A stretch of 64,000 nt of DNA from Thalassovita sp. (GTDB taxonomy: Bacteria > Pseudomonadota > Alphaproteobacteria > Rhodobacterales > Rhodobacteraceae): positions 2,976,001 to 3,040,000 of the forward strand of contig NZ_OY829290.1 of the NCBI RefSeq assembly GCF_963691685.1, written 5' to 3'. A model generated the notes under the pieces. It made no database searches, was not told where the DNA came from, and was given only the letters and a program-made list of their open reading frames with translations. Shown here one piece after another: positions 42,938 to 52,972 of the stretch. A program made the translations under genes and the position numbers. The number at the start of each line of letters is the position of its first letter. The first letter of the stretch is position 1.

Positions 42938-44500
42938 TTAGTTTACGGTCACCCAGCGCAGGATGAAGAAGTTGTCCGGGCGCTGTGTCAGTTCGATGTT
43001 GTCCTGGGTGCCCCAGACCAGCGGCTGCACGTAGAGCGGCACATAGGCATGTTCACCCTGATAGATCGCAACGGTCTCATCGATCATCGCCTGACGCTTG
43101 GTGTCGTCGATCTCAGACTGGATCATCGGCAGCAGCTCATCCACACGGGCGTTGGAGAAGGCACCGAAGTTCCACGAGCCCAGTTTCTTTTCCGAGTTCG
43201 GGGTGGTCACCAGGAAGCGCACGGGGTGCTCATGGTCAAAGGTGCCCGGGCTCCAACCGAGGAGGTACATGTCGTAGTTGTCAGCCCGCAGTTCCGGCCA
43301 GTAGTTCGACACCGGCATCGCATCCAGCTGCGCCGTGATACCGACCTGTGCCAGCATACCGGTCACAGCCTGACAGACCGCTTCGTCGTTCAGGTAACGG
43401 TTGTTGGGGCATTTCAGACCGAAGGAGAAGCCATCAGCGTAGCCGGCTTCGGCCAGCAGGGCCTTGGCGCCCTCGGGATCATAGGCGGTGCGGGCGGCGT
43501 TGGCGGCGGAGTAGCCGCGCATGGCCGGGCTGACCAGCTGGCTGGCCGCTTCGGCGGAACCGCGCATGATGGTCTGGCGGATCGCATCAACGTTGACCGC
43601 CTTGGCCACCGCTTCACGCGCACGCACGTCCTGGAACGGGTTCTTTTCACCTGCGTTTTCGCCGTATTTCAGCAGATCCGCCTCATGACCAAAGCCCAGC
43701 ATGATCACACGCGCTTCGATGCCGCGGATAACTTTCACGCCGTCACGCTGATCCACGCGCGCCGCATCCTGGATCGGCACCGGGTTGATCATGTCAACGT
43801 CACCCGACAGCAGCGCCGCAACAGCGGTGGCCGGGTTGTCGATCGGGGTGAAGGTGGCTTCGGTGATGTTGTGCTCTGCCTCATCCCACCAGCCGTCGAA
43901 CGGCACCAGCGTGGTGGTCAGGCCGGGCTGACGGGCGCTGAGTTTGAAGGCGCCGGTGCCATTGGCGTTCAGCGTGGCGTAGTTGCCGGCTTCCTTATCA
44001 GGACGGGCGGCGCTGTTGGCTTCGGCCCAGCCCTTGTCCATGATCATCCAGTTGGCAATCGAATCCGGGAAAATCGGGTTCGGCGCTTTGGTCATCACGT
44101 CCACGGTGTAGGCATCTACCATTTTGACGTCTGCAACAGGGGCAAACCAGCTGCGGGTGTCCGAGCCTTCATCCGAGGCACGTTCGTAGCTGAAGACCAC
44201 ATCTTCGGCATCAAAAGTCGAGCCATCGTGGAAGGTCACACCCTGACGCAGGTTGAAGCGCCAGCCTTCGCCGTCGCCGATCGGTTCCCAGCTGGTGGCC
44301 AGCGCAGGCTCAATCGCCATGTCTTTGCCACGGCGGACCAGACCTTCGTAGACGTTGTTCAGGAACCCCAGAACCGGAGCCGAGTTCACAGCGTGCGGAT
44401 CCATTGTCTGAGGGTCGGTGGTGCCCGCCCAGCGGAAGGTTTCCGCTGAAGCGGCAGTGGCCATCATCAAGGCCAGTGCAGAAACAGTAACGAGTTTCAT
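42938..44500 (-). CDS. ABC transporter periplasmic binding protein (peptide/opine/nickel family 5)
   Basis: 520 residues with a clear Sec signal peptide (MKLVTVSALALMMATAASA, cleaved before ETFRW). The mature protein follows the SBP_bac_5 pattern: QTMDPHAVNS, the YEGLVRRGKDMAIEPALATS signature, WRFNLRQGVTFHDGSTFDAEDV and VKCPNNRYLN-like C-lobe features. Substrates in this family range from dipeptides to glutathione and opines. No permease or ATPase genes lie beside it in the window, so it is either an orphan or serves a transporter encoded elsewhere. The upstream 500 bp carry no gene. Confidence 0.9.
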   Translation of the reverse strand: MKLVTVSALALMMATAASAETFRWAGTTDPQTMDPHAVNSAPVLGFLNNVYEGLVRRGKDMAIEPALATSWEPIGDGEGWRFNLRQGVTFHDGSTFDAEDVVFSYERASDEGSDTRSWFAPVADVKMVDAYTVDVMTKAPNPIFPDSIANWMIMDKGWAEANSAARPDKEAGNYATLNANGTGAFKLSARQPGLTTTLVPFDGWWDEAEHNITEATFTPIDNPATAVAALLSGDVDMINPVPIQDAARVDQRDGVKVIRGIEARVIMLGFGHEADLLKYGENAGEKNPFQDVRAREAVAKAVNVDAIRQTIMRGSAEAASQLVSPAMRGYSAANAARTAYDPEGAKALLAEAGYADGFSFGLKCPNNRYLNDEAVCQAVTGMLAQVGITAQLDAMPVSNYWPELRADNYDMYLLGWSPGTFDHEHPVRFLVTTPNSEKKLGSWNFGAFSNARVDELLPMIQSEIDDTKRQAMIDETVAIYQGEHAYVPLYVQPLVWGTQDNIELTQRPDNFFILRWVTVN

Positions 44501-45007
44501 TCGTGTTCTCCCCGCGAGAATTTTGTTGGCGCCAGGGCATGCAACATGATGCCTAAAGGGCCTGTGTTTTACGATCAGACCTCTGGGTTAGGATATGGAG
44601 CACACTGACAGGAAAACAAAAAAAGGTGATCTGTCAGCACTCTGCATCCCCTTGACGGTGAAATTGATAGCGCTCGCAAAGCAGAATGTCGATATTTTCA
44701 ACAACACCTTGATTGCGCGTAGATGCGCAAAGCACTCGCCGTCTTCGCACCATTCGCCGCCTAAAATGCCCCCACTTCCGGTATGATCCTTGCAAGGTTT
44801 CTGTGATGCGACCTGAAACATATCCGCTGCAAACCTTAGGCACGTGAGGTAGAATTTTCCTCTCTTCCATTGATTGCTGGGTAATTTCAGATATGTATCT
44901 GCGTCCCTTCGCCTCTGCGCCCTATATCAAGGTCAAAGGTTAGGGACTGCCGGGTGCTCTGCCCTTTGGTCTGTTTCGGCCCTGTCTGGCCAGTTTGGAA
45001 GCTCGTT
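44501..45007. other. 507-bp intergenic region without a recognisable gene
   Basis: Short open frames here have no RBS, family resemblance or normal codon use. Two small dyads are present: TGACAG (44607-44612) with CTGTCA (44632-44637), and TTGCGC (44711-44716) with GCGCAA (44723-44728). It separates divergent genes, so it should hold promoters for both. It is less GC-rich than its flanks. Confidence 0.5.
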
Positions 45008-45538
45008 ATGATTCAATACGCGTTGAAATGCAGCAACGATCACCGGTTTGACAGCTGGTTTCAATCGGCCGAGGCCTTTGACAAGTTGCAGTCGCGCGGA
45101 CTGGTCAGCTGCAGCCATTGCGGCAGCACGGAGGTGACCAAAGCCATCATGGCGCCCCGGGTGCAGTCCGGTCGCAAGGTGGAGGCCGCCAAAAAAGAAG
45201 CCGCCGCACGGGCCGCCAAAGCCTCGGCAGATCAGGCACCAGCGCCCGCGACCCAGGCGGGCCCAGCGGCCCCGCAGCCCGCCGCGGCCCCCACCCCCTC
45301 CCTCAGCACCCCCGCCAATGAGCAGGAGCGCGCCCTGGCCGAGCTGAAAAAGCAGGTTGAGGCCAATTCGGAATATGTCGGCGACAGCTTCGTCGATGAG
45401 GCCCGCGCCATGCATGTGGGCGATGCACCAGAACGTGCCATTCACGGCGAAGCAAAGCTTGACGAGGCGAAACAGCTGATTGACGATGGCGTGCCGGTTG
45501 TGCCGCTGCCGTTCCGGCCGGGACGCAAGGCCAACTGA
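45008..45538 (+). CDS. DUF1178 family protein with zinc-ribbon-like N-terminus
   Basis: 176 residues. The DUF1178 signature is the N-terminal IQYALKCSNDHRFDSWFQSA followed by LVSCSHCGSTEVTKAIMAPR, giving Cys residues that can form a zinc ribbon. An Ala/Pro-rich low-complexity linker (about 65-95) leads to a conserved helix with EYVGDSFVDEARAMHVGDAP. Function is unknown; the family is common in alphaproteobacteria. The start at the ATG giving MIQYALKC agrees with the family; 18 upstream in-frame codons are not conserved-looking. Confidence 0.88.
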   Translation: MIQYALKCSNDHRFDSWFQSAEAFDKLQSRGLVSCSHCGSTEVTKAIMAPRVQSGRKVEAAKKEAAARAAKASADQAPAPATQAGPAAPQPAAAPTPSLSTPANEQERALAELKKQVEANSEYVGDSFVDEARAMHVGDAPERAIHGEAKLDEAKQLIDDGVPVVPLPFRPGRKAN

Positions 45539-45612
45539 GCCGCAACAGTTTCAAATCAATCCGCCCGACCCAGGTTCTGATACGCCCTGTGGTCATTCTA
45601 AAGGGGGCCCTC

Positions 45613-46257
45613 ATGCAGATCGTCATCACTGGCGCCAACCGTGGCATCGGCCACGCCATGTACCAATCCTACCGCGATGCAGGCCACGAAGTCCTGGGCA
45701 CCGCCCGCGGCCGCGAAGGGTTCCACAACCTGGATGTCACCAAGCCGGCCGATTTTGCCGCTCTGGGCGCCGCGATGGACGGCAAAGCGGTGGATCTGCT
45801 GATCTGCAACGCCGGTGTGTATCTCGACAAACATCACTCGCTGGCCGATGGCTATGATGCAGAGACCTGGGCGCAAAGTTTTGCCGCCAATGTCACCGGG
45901 GTGTTTCAGACCATCCAAACCCTGCTGCCCAACCTGCAGATGGCCGATCAGGGCAAGATCGCCATCATCTCCTCACAAATGGCCTCGGACACCAAAGCGC
46001 CGGGCGGCTCCTATGCCTACCGCGCGTCCAAAGCGGCGGCGCTGAACCTGGGCCGCAACCTGGCCACTGACCTCAATGGGTTGGGCATCGCAGTGGGCAT
46101 CTACCACCCGGGCTGGGTGAAAACCGACATGGGCGGCGATGCCGCTGATATCACGGTGGCGGAAAGCGCCAGCGGGCTGCTGGACCGGTTTGCCGACCTC
46201 AGCCTCGACAGCACTGGCTGTTTCAAAACCTGGGACGGGCGCGATCACGCCTTCTGA
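45613..46257 (+). CDS. short-chain dehydrogenase/reductase (CsgA/YdfG-like)
   Basis: 214 residues of a classical SDR without extension. The cofactor motif is TGANRGIGHAMYQSYRDAG, followed by DLLICNAGVY (NAG), the catalytic Ser in IAIISSQMAS, and Tyr/Lys in SYAYRASKAALNLG-like YRASK. It ends in GIYHPGWVKTDMGG. The wording is typical of the small CsgA-like group; the substrate is unknown. The ATG at 45613 has a GGGGGCC purine-rich stretch upstream. Confidence 0.88.
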   Translation: MQIVITGANRGIGHAMYQSYRDAGHEVLGTARGREGFHNLDVTKPADFAALGAAMDGKAVDLLICNAGVYLDKHHSLADGYDAETWAQSFAANVTGVFQTIQTLLPNLQMADQGKIAIISSQMASDTKAPGGSYAYRASKAAALNLGRNLATDLNGLGIAVGIYHPGWVKTDMGGDAADITVAESASGLLDRFADLSLDSTGCFKTWDGRDHAF

Positions 46258-46443
46258 GCCGGATCCGCCATCCGCTCAACAAGGGGCGATTGCAGATCTT
46301 GCGCGCCCCGCCCTTCACTGTTTCAAAAATACTCAAATCCCATTCCTTCCCCGCAACACCACGTCGCGGGAGAGCATTGCGCCCTTGCGCCCCTGCCCCC
46401 CTTTCTCTAAACCCGCCTCGATCAAAGACGCTTAGGACAGACC

Positions 46444-47679
46444 ATGCCCGTTCTCGTGATGAAATTCGGCGGCACTTCCGTCGCCACGCTCGACCGGATC
46501 AAACGCGCCGCCAAACGTGTCGGCCTGGAAGTTGCCAAAGGCTATGACGTCATCGTCATCGTCTCAGCCATGTCCGGTAAGACCAATGAGTTGGTCGGTT
46601 GGGTAAATGAAACCTCGCCGCTTTATGATGCGCGCGAATATGACGCTGTTGTCTCCTCCGGTGAAAACGTCACCGCGGGCCTGATGGCGCTGACCCTGCA
46701 GGAAATGGGCGTTCCGGCGCGCAGCTGGCAGGGCTGGCAGGTGCCGGTGAAAACCACCGATGCCCATTCGGCTGCCCGGATCGAAGAGATCCCGCCGGAA
46801 AACATCACTGAGAAATTCGGCGAAGGCATGAAAGTGGCGGTTGTTGCAGGGTTCCAGGGTGTCAGCCCCGAAGGCCGCATCACCACGCTGGGCCGCGGGG
46901 GGTCTGACACCACGGCTGTGGCCTTTGCAGCCGCGTTTGATGCCGAACGCTGCGACATCTACACCGATGTGGATGGCGTCTATACCACCGACCCGCGGAT
47001 CAGCCCCAAAGCCCGCAAGCTCGACAAGATCTCCTTTGAGGAGATGCTGGAGCTCGCCTCGCTGGGCGCCAAGGTCCTGCAAACCCGATCTGTTGAACTG
47101 GCAATGCGCTACAAGGTGAAACTGCGCGTGCTCAGCTCTTTCGAAGAACCATCTGACGAGGCAGGCACTTTGGTCTGCGACGAGGAGGAAACCATGGAAA
47201 ACCGTCCCGTATCCGGCATCGCCTATTCCCGTGATGAGGCGAAGATGACCCTGATCTCCGTCGCTGACCGTCCCGGCATCGCCGCGGCGATCTTTGGCCC
47301 GCTGTCCGAGGCCGGCGTGAACGTCGATATGATCATTCAGAACATCGCCGATGAAGGTCGCACCGATATGACCTTCTCCTGCCCCACCGATCAGGTGATG
47401 CGGGCCACCAAAGCCCTGCAAGAGGCCCATGACAGCGGTGAAATCAACTTCCGCGATCTGGTGGCTGACACCGACGTCTGCAAAATTTCCGCCGTGGGCA
47501 TCGGCATGCGCTCGCAGTCGGGTGTGGCGGCGACCATGTTCAAAACCCTGTCGGACGAAGGCATCAACATCAAGGTGATCGCCACCTCCGAGATCAAGAT
47601 CTCGGTTCTGATCGACCGCAAATATCTGGAACTGGCCGTGCAGTCGCTGCATGACGCCTTTGAACTTGAAAAAGAATAA
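46444..47679 (+). CDS. lysC: aspartate kinase
   Basis: Phosphorylates aspartate, the entry to Lys, Thr and Met synthesis. The 411-residue protein has the kinase N-terminus VMKFGGTSVATLDRIK, the substrate loop VSAMSGKTNELVG, GRGGSDTTAVAFAAA and YTDVDGVYTTDPR. Two C-terminal ACT domains (about 265-335 and 345-405; ISVADRPGIAAAIF) are the usual sites for feedback inhibition by Lys and Thr. It is a single gene with a terminator 45 bp after the stop. Confidence 0.97.
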   Translation: MPVLVMKFGGTSVATLDRIKRAAKRVGLEVAKGYDVIVIVSAMSGKTNELVGWVNETSPLYDAREYDAVVSSGENVTAGLMALTLQEMGVPARSWQGWQVPVKTTDAHSAARIEEIPPENITEKFGEGMKVAVVAGFQGVSPEGRITTLGRGGSDTTAVAFAAAFDAERCDIYTDVDGVYTTDPRISPKARKLDKISFEEMLELASLGAKVLQTRSVELAMRYKVKLRVLSSFEEPSDEAGTLVCDEEETMENRPVSGIAYSRDEAKMTLISVADRPGIAAAIFGPLSEAGVNVDMIIQNIADEGRTDMTFSCPTDQVMRATKALQEAHDSGEINFRDLVADTDVCKISAVGIGMRSQSGVAATMFKTLSDEGINIKVIATSEIKISVLIDRKYLELAVQSLHDAFELEKE

Positions 47680-47723
47680 GACCTCCGCCTGAGCGATTAG
47701 GTCTCACACCCTAACGAAGTTTC

Positions 47724-47749
47724 AAAACCCGCCACATTGGCGGGTTTTT
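47724..47749 (+). terminator. rho-independent terminator of lysC
   Basis: Perfect 11-bp stem AAAACCCGCCA (47724-47734) and TGGCGGGTTTT (47738-47748) with a 3-base loop and a T run. The A-rich left arm would also allow termination from the minus strand gene that ends nearby. Confidence 0.9.
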
Positions 47750-47776
47750 CAATTTTGCGCTCAACAACGTGTTGTT

Positions 47777-49609
47777 TTAATCGCTGACCACACCGGACAG
47801 CAGAGCGGCCACATGGTCCACGAGACTATCGCGGCGAGCATCATAATCTTCGACCAGATCCATTTCATCCAGCTTAAAGGCCCAATCGCATCCATAGGTT
47901 TCCCCATCCGCGTAAAGCGTTGGTCCCCCCTGTTTGTCGTAACAGCCGATCCTGCTGAGGCGCACGCCATTACCACCGTCAGACTCCGCAACGAAAGTGA
48001 ACGTGCGGGTCTCGTCTGGTTCGATGCGACCTTGTTTGGTGAACTCCCGTGCACCTGCGGTATTTTTGTCAAATTCCACGCCCACCAGAAAATTCACCGG
48101 AGCGTAGCAGTTGTTCAGAAATTCCAATTTAACTGTATTGTAACTGCTCCAAACCTCATCATTCAGCTGTGTGACACAGTCAGTGGCCGCTTCGAAGGTT
48201 ACCCCCCACCCCTTCACTTCATTCAGCTCGGCAAACATCCGTAACTGATCATCCTGCAAGACCTTGAACCTCTCAACCCACGCGCTCAGCTCATCATGCC
48301 CCAACCCAAAATAGAGACCAGGCTGAGCAGCGTTTAGCTCTTCCATTTCATCTCTCAGGAATAGCCCGAACTCCGACAACACCTTGTTCAAACCGTCACT
48401 TTCATCAGACGCACGCCAGGAGAGGTAGTTGTTTTCATATCGGCTGCGGGAAAGGTCTGCTGCGAAGGCAAAGGCGTCCTGAAACGCGTTAAAATACTTG
48501 TTGGTCCAATAGCCCGGCTTCTCAGCCATCTCCAGTTTGCTGGCCTGCCGCAGGGCGGCCAGCCCTTCCATCATCCGTCCACCATGGAAAAACGCGACGA
48601 TATCCTGCGGTGGCCAGTCACGCGCATCTCTCAGCCCTTCGGTTGCCAGCAGCAAACCTTTTTGCCCATGCGCCCAGGTCAGATTATGCCCCGTGGCAAC
48701 CGCCCGGTCATAGGCCTCCGCAGCGGCCTGAACGTTAAACCCTGACCAAACCCTATCCCCATAAATACCCCCGAGGAAGTATGCCGCTTGGGTTTGATCC
48801 CCAAACTCTTCCGCTTTCAACAGGTAGGTTACGGCCTGCTCATAGTCATATGCACCGTCACGCCCGGCGTAAAACGAGGATCGTGCCCCGTGATAGTTTC
48901 CAAGCTCAAGCGCCCCGATGGCGCTTCGGTTGGCAACCATTTCCTCCAGGGTTGTGATCCCGCGCGAGATGTCACGACGATCGCCATAGAGTTTGCGCAA
49001 CAAATGGCGCGCCAACCAAATCTGCGCCGTTTCATGACCTTGCGAAGCGGCGCTTTCCAATGCCCCCCAGCCTTCGTCAGACAGGTCATGCTGTGCGCGA
49101 CCTGCCACAGCGATGGAGACGCGATAAAGATGGAACTGCGCCTCGGCATCCCCCGTTTCCGCTGCGGTACGGCAGGTGGCCAACAGCTCATCCAGATCCT
49201 CCACCTCCTGCGCAACAGGTTTACCAGTATTCTCCGGAGCAAACTGATCCCATGGGTGATAGGCACGTTCCTCACACTGACGCATGGCCGAAGCCTGAGC
49301 CGTCGATACCTGGGACGCTGGCGAAGCTTCTGCGGCAGGCTTGGCTGGCGCTGGTATAGCCTGCATTTGCGCCCCGCCCTGTTGCAGTTGCATGATCATC
49401 AAATCCGCCAAAGGTGCAAAAACGCCGTCAGGATAGCGATCAAGATACAGCTGCAGCATCGCACGATCCTGCGTATTGCGCACCGTTTCCCAAAAGATCA
49501 ACTCAGTCTGATCCGCAACAGCCTGCGCTTGGACAGGCGCCCCCATGAGCGGCGCTGCCCCCAGAACCAACCCCAAAGCCACTGATCGCAGTTGTTTTGC
49601 AGCAAACAT
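47777..49609 (-). CDS. exported protein with Sel1-like repeats
   Basis: 610 residues. The signal peptide (MFAAKQLRSVALGLVLGAAP, cleaved near VQAQA) is followed by ELIFWETVRNTQDRAMLQLY, then LDRYPDGVFAPLADL. That 'FWE-x2-x3-D-x-YPDGxFAPLA' block is often found in exported repeat or caspase-like proteins. Then come a linker and helical Sel1-like repeats (about 150-330; EAQFHLYRV, ALESAASQGHETAQIWLARH, AEEFGDQTQAAYFLGGIYG). The last 250 residues are unique. The ATG at 49609 has a strong RBS (GGGAGGG). The role is unknown, possibly a periplasmic interaction platform. Codon use is somewhat less GC-biased than the neighbours. Confidence 0.75.
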   Translation of the reverse strand: MFAAKQLRSVALGLVLGAAPLMGAPVQAQAVADQTELIFWETVRNTQDRAMLQLYLDRYPDGVFAPLADLMIMQLQQGGAQMQAIPAPAKPAAEASPASQVSTAQASAMRQCEERAYHPWDQFAPENTGKPVAQEVEDLDELLATCRTAAETGDAEAQFHLYRVSIAVAGRAQHDLSDEGWGALESAASQGHETAQIWLARHLLRKLYGDRRDISRGITTLEEMVANRSAIGALELGNYHGARSSFYAGRDGAYDYEQAVTYLLKAEEFGDQTQAAYFLGGIYGDRVWSGFNVQAAAEAYDRAVATGHNLTWAHGQKGLLLATEGLRDARDWPPQDIVAFFHGGRMMEGLAALRQASKLEMAEKPGYWTNKYFNAFQDAFAFAADLSRSRYENNYLSWRASDESDGLNKVLSEFGLFLRDEMEELNAAQPGLYFGLGHDELSAWVERFKVLQDDQLRMFAELNEVKGWGVTFEAATDCVTQLNDEVWSSYNTVKLEFLNNCYAPVNFLVGVEFDKNTAGAREFTKQGRIEPDETRTFTFVAESDGGNGVRLSRIGCYDKQGGPTLYADGETYGCDWAFKLDEMDLVEDYDARRDSLVDHVAALLSGVVSD

Positions 49610-49861
49610 CCGCACCCTCCCGTAGAAATTCAGCGGCAACCATGACACTAAAACTCTACCAACTTAACACCGTAGAAGCCGCATATTTTCCAGTCACTTG
49701 GATTGGACCAACACGCCAATGGCCATATCAAGCCCACGCTTAATTCCCTGGCAATCTTGCGATTATCAAACAGAATAGAACGCCCGTTATGCGATAGTCG
49801 TTTTGTTCTCCGCCAACATGTGGTCTAACCACCGTGGTGACAGTGAGGAGGACCGCCGCAG

Positions 49862-52105
49862 ATGAGTGATGCGACGGAAACAGAAAGCCGCAAATTGCTG
49901 CAACGGCTGCGCGATGCGATGGCCGAAGACAGTGCCGGTCAGGCGCGGCTGGATAAGATCACCCATCTGATCGCCGATTCTACCGGCTCTGAGGTCTGCT
50001 CGATCTACCTCTTCCGCGATTCCGAAACGCTGGAACTGTGCGCCACCGAAGGTCTGAACGCCGAAGCGGTGCACCAGACCCGGATGAAACTGGGCGAAGG
50101 TCTGGTGGGCCGCGTTGCCCGCTATGGCCGGGTGATCAACACGGCCGATGCGCCCTCGGCCAAGGGGTTCCGCTATATGCCGGAAACCGGCGAGGAGATC
50201 TATTCCTCCTTTCTGGGCGTGCCGGTGCAGCGGCTTGGCGAAAAACAGGGTGTTCTGGTGGTTCAGTCCAAAGACGCCCGCGAATATTCCGCCGATGAGG
50301 TCTATGCGCTGGAAGTGGTCGCCATGGTGCTGGCCGAAATGACCGAGCTGGGCGCCTTTGTCGGGGAAGGCGCCGCCTTGGCCGCGCCGCACCAGAACCC
50401 GGCCCTGATCCGCGCCACCACCGCACAGGAAGGCGCCGCCGAAGGCCATGTCTGGCTGCATGAGCCGCGCGTCGTGGTCACCAACCCGATTGCCGAAGAT
50501 CCCCATGCCGAACTGGTCCGCCTGCGCGAAGCGGTGGATGAGCTGCGCGTCAGCGTTGATCAGATGCTGGCCGGCGCCTCAGGCGGTGACGCCGAGCAGG
50601 TGCAGGTGCTGGAAGCCTACCGGATGTTTGCCAACTCCAAGGGCTGGATGCGCCGGATGGAGGAAGACATCAGCCGCGGCCTTTCCGCCGAAGCCGCGGT
50701 GGAGAAAGAACAATCGCAAGCGCGCGCACGGATGAACATGGCCACCGATGCCTACCTGCGCGAACGGCTGCATGACCTTGATGACCTGTCAAACCGCCTG
50801 CTCAGGATCCTGACCGGTCAGGGTCAGAACACCGGCGCTGATATGCCCAGCGACCCGATCCTGATCGCCCGCAACATCGGCCCGGCCGAATTGCTGGATT
50901 ATGGCCGTTCGCTGAAGGGGATTGTGCTGGAAGAGGGCTCCGTCGGCTCCCACGCCGCCATTGTGGCCCGCGCCCTTGCCATTCCGCTGGTGGTCCATGC
51001 CGGTGGCATCACCACCGATGCCCTCAACGGCAACCACATCATGGTGGATGGCGATCAGGGTATCGTGCACCTGCGCCCCGATGACACCGTCGTCACCGCT
51101 TTCCGCGATAAGATCGCGATGCAGGCCAAGGCGCAGGAACGCTACGCCTCGATCCGGGAAAAACCGGCCACCACCAAATGCGGCAAAACCATTTCGCTGC
51201 AGATGAACGCCGGCCTGATGGCGGATCTGCCCTCGCTTGAAGGCTCCGGCGCCGAAGGCGTCGGCCTGTTCCGCACCGAATTGCAGTTCCTCGTGCGCAA
51301 CCAGATGCCCAAACGGTCCGAATTGTCGGCGCTTTATGCCCGCGTCTTGGATGCGGCACATGGCAAACGTGTGGTCTTTCGCACCCTCGACATCGGGTCC
51401 GACAAAGTGCTGCCCTATATGAAGCCCAATGATGAGCCGAACCCGGCCCTGGGCTGGCGCGCCATTCGGGTGGGTCTGGACAAGCGCGGCGTGATGCGGA
51501 TGCAGCTGCAGGCGCTGATCCGCGCGGCCGCCGGGCGCCCCTTGACCATCATGTTCCCCTTTGTGGCGCAGTACGAAGAATACCGTCAGGCCCGCGCCGA
51601 GATGGAAAAGGTGATGGAACGGGAACGGATCCTGGGCCATGTGCTGCCGGAAAAGGTTGAGATTGGCGCCATGCTGGAAACGCCCTCACTGGCCTTTGCC
51701 CCGGACAAATTCTACGAGGAGGTCGATTTCCTCTCCATCGGCGGCAACGACCTGAAACAGTTCTTCTTTGCTGCAGACCGGGAAAATGAACGGGTGCGCA
51801 AACGCTATGACTCGCTCAACGTCAGCTTCCTCACCTTCCTCGAAGGCATTGTGAAACGCTGCGAGGCCTCGGGCACCGCACTCTCCTTCTGTGGCGAAGA
51901 TGCCGGCCGCCCCGTCGAGGCGATCTGCCTTGCCGCCATGGGGCTGCGCGCCCTGTCGATGCGCCCGGCCTCCATCGGACCGGTGAAAAACATCCTGCGA
52001 TCAGTAGATCTCGACGGGCTGCGCCGGGTCATCGAAGAGGGCAAGCTGCGCGGCGATCAATCCGTGCGCCCGGCCGTGATGAACTACCTGCGCAGCAACA
52101 GCTGA
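49862..52105 (+). CDS. ptsP: phosphoenolpyruvate-protein phosphotransferase PtsP (EI-Ntr)
   Basis: First phosphotransfer enzyme of the nitrogen-related PTS, passing phosphate from PEP to NPr and then EIIA-Ntr. The 747-residue protein has an N-terminal GAF domain (about 15-165; CSIYLFRDSETLELCATEGL), a linker helix, the phosphohistidine domain with the active His in GSVGSHAAIVARA, and the PEP-binding TIM barrel. The barrel shows GVGLFRTELQFLVRN, the Arg-rich FRTLDIGSDK, MLETPSLA and the catalytic Cys in ALSFCGEDAGRP. The RBS GAGGAGGA is perfect. It likely links nitrogen and carbon status to potassium or storage control. Confidence 0.95.
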   Translation: MSDATETESRKLLQRLRDAMAEDSAGQARLDKITHLIADSTGSEVCSIYLFRDSETLELCATEGLNAEAVHQTRMKLGEGLVGRVARYGRVINTADAPSAKGFRYMPETGEEIYSSFLGVPVQRLGEKQGVLVVQSKDAREYSADEVYALEVVAMVLAEMTELGAFVGEGAALAAPHQNPALIRATTAQEGAAEGHVWLHEPRVVVTNPIAEDPHAELVRLREAVDELRVSVDQMLAGASGGDAEQVQVLEAYRMFANSKGWMRRMEEDISRGLSAEAAVEKEQSQARARMNMATDAYLRERLHDLDDLSNRLLRILTGQGQNTGADMPSDPILIARNIGPAELLDYGRSLKGIVLEEGSVGSHAAIVARALAIPLVVHAGGITTDALNGNHIMVDGDQGIVHLRPDDTVVTAFRDKIAMQAKAQERYASIREKPATTKCGKTISLQMNAGLMADLPSLEGSGAEGVGLFRTELQFLVRNQMPKRSELSALYARVLDAAHGKRVVFRTLDIGSDKVLPYMKPNDEPNPALGWRAIRVGLDKRGVMRMQLQALIRAAAGRPLTIMFPFVAQYEEYRQARAEMEKVMERERILGHVLPEKVEIGAMLETPSLAFAPDKFYEEVDFLSIGGNDLKQFFFAADRENERVRKRYDSLNVSFLTFLEGIVKRCEASGTALSFCGEDAGRPVEAICLAAMGLRALSMRPASIGPVKNILRSVDLDGLRRVIEEGKLRGDQSVRPAVMNYLRSNS

Positions 52106-52147
52106 TCCGCTTTCATCGTTCCCCAAACACTCCCGCCGGAGGCGGCT

Positions 52148-52176
52148 AAAAAAACAGCGCGCCCCGGCAGGGGCGC
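52148..52176 (-). terminator. rho-independent terminator of the EcsC-family gene
   Basis: On the minus strand GCGCCCC (52176-52170) pairs with GGGGCGC (52165-52159) around a 4-base loop, then GCTG and a run of seven T (52154-52148). It lies 29 bp after the stop of the gene at 52205. Confidence 0.85.
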
Positions 52177-52204
52177 ACCGCTGTATCAACCGTGCGTCTC
52201 CGCC

Positions 52205-52972
52205 TTACAGATGGCTGATCGGTGGCGCGACGCGGCGGCGCAGATCCTCAACCAGAACTTCAGGCTTGGTGTCCGTCTCAATCGCCAGTCGGCGCAGGCG
52301 GAAATGCACATGGGCAATGTCTTGATAATAGCTGGTGTAGGCATAGTTGGTCGCCGCCCCGGCCACGGCGCCCAGCACCGGCACGGTTTGAGCCGCCAAT
52401 TTCTGCCCCAGCACCTGCGCCAGACGGGGGGCAACCTTGGCCACCAAGGCCTGCATTGAGGCGCCACGCAGCGCCATGCGGGTCGCCAGAAACGCCATAT
52501 CCGCCCCATCGTCATGGGCCAATGGCCCGGCCGAGGCAAAGACCTGCACACAGTCGAACTGCACGTTTTCCGCGGCCGCATCAAAGCCATGTTCCACCGC
52601 CACGCCTTGAATGGCGCGCAGCAGCACGGCTGTGGTCACCGGCAGTTCCGCCATCGCGGTGGGCAAGCCGCCAAAACCGCCGGCCGCGCCCATGGCTGTG
52701 GTCACGGTGGTGTTCAGCCACCCGGGCTGATCCGCCACCCAACCGCGCGAGCGATGGGCCGCTTTCATGGTCAGAAACAGGGCCTTTTCAGTGCCTTCAT
52801 CCAGCCGGTCCCGCACGATTTCCGGCAGCCGGTCCAACAGCCCCTCAGCTGAGGAGCCCAACAGGTTCAACACCTGAATGCCGGGGCCGGAGGCCTTGCG
52901 ATAACGCTCAGCCAGCGCGGCCATTTCCGCGTCCAGATCCAAAGTCACAGGCGGTGCGTCTTCGATCAACAT
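52205..52972 (-). CDS. EcsC family protein
   Basis: 255 residues. It matches the EcsC protein family (named after the B. subtilis ecs operon), with glycine-rich helices TTAMGAAGGFGGLPTAMAEL and PVLGAVAGAATNYAYTSYYQ that could insert into or contact membranes, and ALRGASMQALVAKVAPRL. The biochemical role is unknown. The start at the ATG giving MLIEDAPP has a GGAGG six to seven bases upstream (minus strand); an earlier ATG in frame lacks one. It is convergent with ptsP. Confidence 0.85.
   Translation of the reverse strand: MLIEDAPPVTLDLDAEMAALAERYRKASGPGIQVLNLLGSSAEGLLDRLPEIVRDRLDEGTEKALFLTMKAAHRSRGWVADQPGWLNTTVTTAMGAAGGFGGLPTAMAELPVTTAVLLRAIQGVAVEHGFDAAAENVQFDCVQVFASAGPLAHDDGADMAFLATRMALRGASMQALVAKVAPRLAQVLGQKLAAQTVPVLGAVAGAATNYAYTSYYQDIAHVHFRLRRLAIETDTKPEVLVEDLRRRVAPPISHL

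Noticed and set aside
42923..44449. 508-codon plus-strand frame opposite the peptide-binding protein gene
   Set aside because: The minus strand has a signal peptide and full SBP motifs; the plus translation is Arg/His-rich noise.
44588..44870. Small frames between the binding-protein gene and the DUF1178 gene
   Set aside because: Short, without RBS or normal codon use. The region is better read as a long divergent promoter area.
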